Assembly (NCBI GenBank): GCA_029263555.1
Contig: JAJUFW010000208.1
Span: 1 to 5,815, forward strand
DNA: 5,815 bases
Source: Alphaproteobacteria bacterium
GTDB lineage: Bacteria; Pseudomonadota; Alphaproteobacteria; DSM-16000; Inquilinaceae
Direction: 5' to 3'
How positions within the stretch are numbered: position 1 is the first letter of the stretch; each line of letters opens with the position of its first letter. A program made the position numbers and the translations under genes. Positions 5,510 through 5,815 of this stretch are shown here, one piece after another. The notes beneath the pieces are model-generated. The model worked only from the letters and a program-made list of their open reading frames with translations, was not told where the DNA came from and ran no database searches.

Positions 5510-5521
5510 GCTGGGCTGTGA

Positions 5522-5815
5522 TCAGGCGCCCTTGCGGACGATGGTCACGGGCAGAGTGCTCAGGTGCAGGACCTTGGTGGTCGTGGAGCCGAGCAGCAGG
5601 TTCGGAACCGGGCTCAGCCCCCGGCTCCCCATCATGATCTGGTCGCAGCCATGGGCCGCCGCCTGGTCGACGATCGTCTCGGCGGCGTCTCCTACCGCGA
5701 CGTGGCAGCGATGGCGCACGCCCGCTGTTTCCAGCGCCGCGCGGGTGTCGGCCAGAGCCTTTTCCCCCTCCTCCTCATGGAACGCCTTCACCGTCTCGAC
5801 CGGGACGAAGCCGGC
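5522..5815 (-). CDS. Universal stress protein (UspA family), C-terminal part
   Basis: The visible 97 residues are the C-terminal two thirds of a single-domain UspA-family protein, a cytosolic nucleotide-binding fold induced under stress in many bacteria. The frame is open to the window edge; the GTG at 5791 is internal, since coding continues upstream as AGFVPVET. The ATP-binding signature G-x2-G-x9-G-S/T is intact: GSRGLSPVPNLLLGS, with G63, G66, G76 and S77 counted from the first visible residue. It is preceded by the usual GDAAETIVDQAAAHGCDQIMM and followed by the final strand LPVTIVR. The intact signature suggests an ATP-binding UspFG-like member rather than a non-binding UspA-like one, which is an inference. 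About 45-50 N-terminal residues are missing. It is upstream of the TerC gene on the same strand with hairpins between them. Confidence 0.92.
   Translation of the reverse strand, partial: AGFVPVETVKAFHEEEGEKALADTRAALETAGVRHRCHVAVGDAAETIVDQAAAHGCDQIMMGSRGLSPVPNLLLGSTTTKVLHLSTLPVTIVRKGA

Noticed and set aside
1..5815. Mobile elements, CRISPR arrays, RNA genes or defence systems
   Set aside because: I looked for transposase or integrase motifs, regularly spaced repeats, tRNA-like cloverleafs and defence-protein motifs and saw none. All larger genes belong to familiar chromosomal families.

Overview
This is a GC-rich window (roughly two thirds G+C, by eye) of ordinary bacterial chromosome. The protein sequences (alphaproteobacterial-looking SfsA with a CPNPGAM motif, type I methionine aminopeptidase, YjbE-type TerC protein) suggest an alphaproteobacterium, plausibly Rhodospirillales (Azospirillum/Skermanella-like). 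The genus is an inference. I see no insertion sequence, phage gene, tRNA, rRNA or CRISPR array.

Layout, left to right. (1) Positions 1-437, plus strand: the C-terminal 144 residues of a short-chain dehydrogenase/reductase whose start lies outside the window. (2) Positions 438-522: a short convergent gap ending in a 9-bp perfect hairpin. (3) Positions 523-4056, minus strand: four tightly packed genes transcribed right to left, namely a 12-TM MFS exporter of the YnfM type, sfsA, map and radC. The gaps are 36 bp, a 4-bp ATGA overlap and 7 bp, so a single transcription unit is likely. (4) Positions 4057-4353: a 297-bp divergent intergenic region. It contains an AT-rich island (about 4193-4250) that probably carries the promoter for the MFS-led unit and perhaps one for the gene to the right. 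It also holds a TTGTATACCA palindrome-like site and a possible 15-codon upstream ORF ending 2 nt before the MFS start. (5) Positions 4354-4542, plus strand: an unrecognised 62-residue single-TM protein with a good ribosome binding site, followed by a candidate intrinsic terminator at 4571-4593. (6) Positions 4629-5375, minus strand: a TerC/YjbE-family membrane protein, probably a metal (Mn2+) exporter. (7) Positions 5376-5521: an intergenic stretch with GC-rich hairpins and no visible yybP-ykoY riboswitch. (8) Positions 5522-5815, minus strand: the C-terminal 97 residues of a universal stress protein, cut by the window edge.

The genes do not form one obvious pathway. map (N-terminal Met removal), sfsA (predicted nuclease) and radC (JAB/MPN-domain protein) are housekeeping-type genes, and the exporter sits upstream of them, possibly sharing its promoter. 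The USP and TerC genes lie in the same direction and may both be stress-related, but a 146-bp gap with hairpins separates them. I did not find a convincing new biological system. The least explained items are the small membrane protein and the control region it shares with the MFS-led operon.
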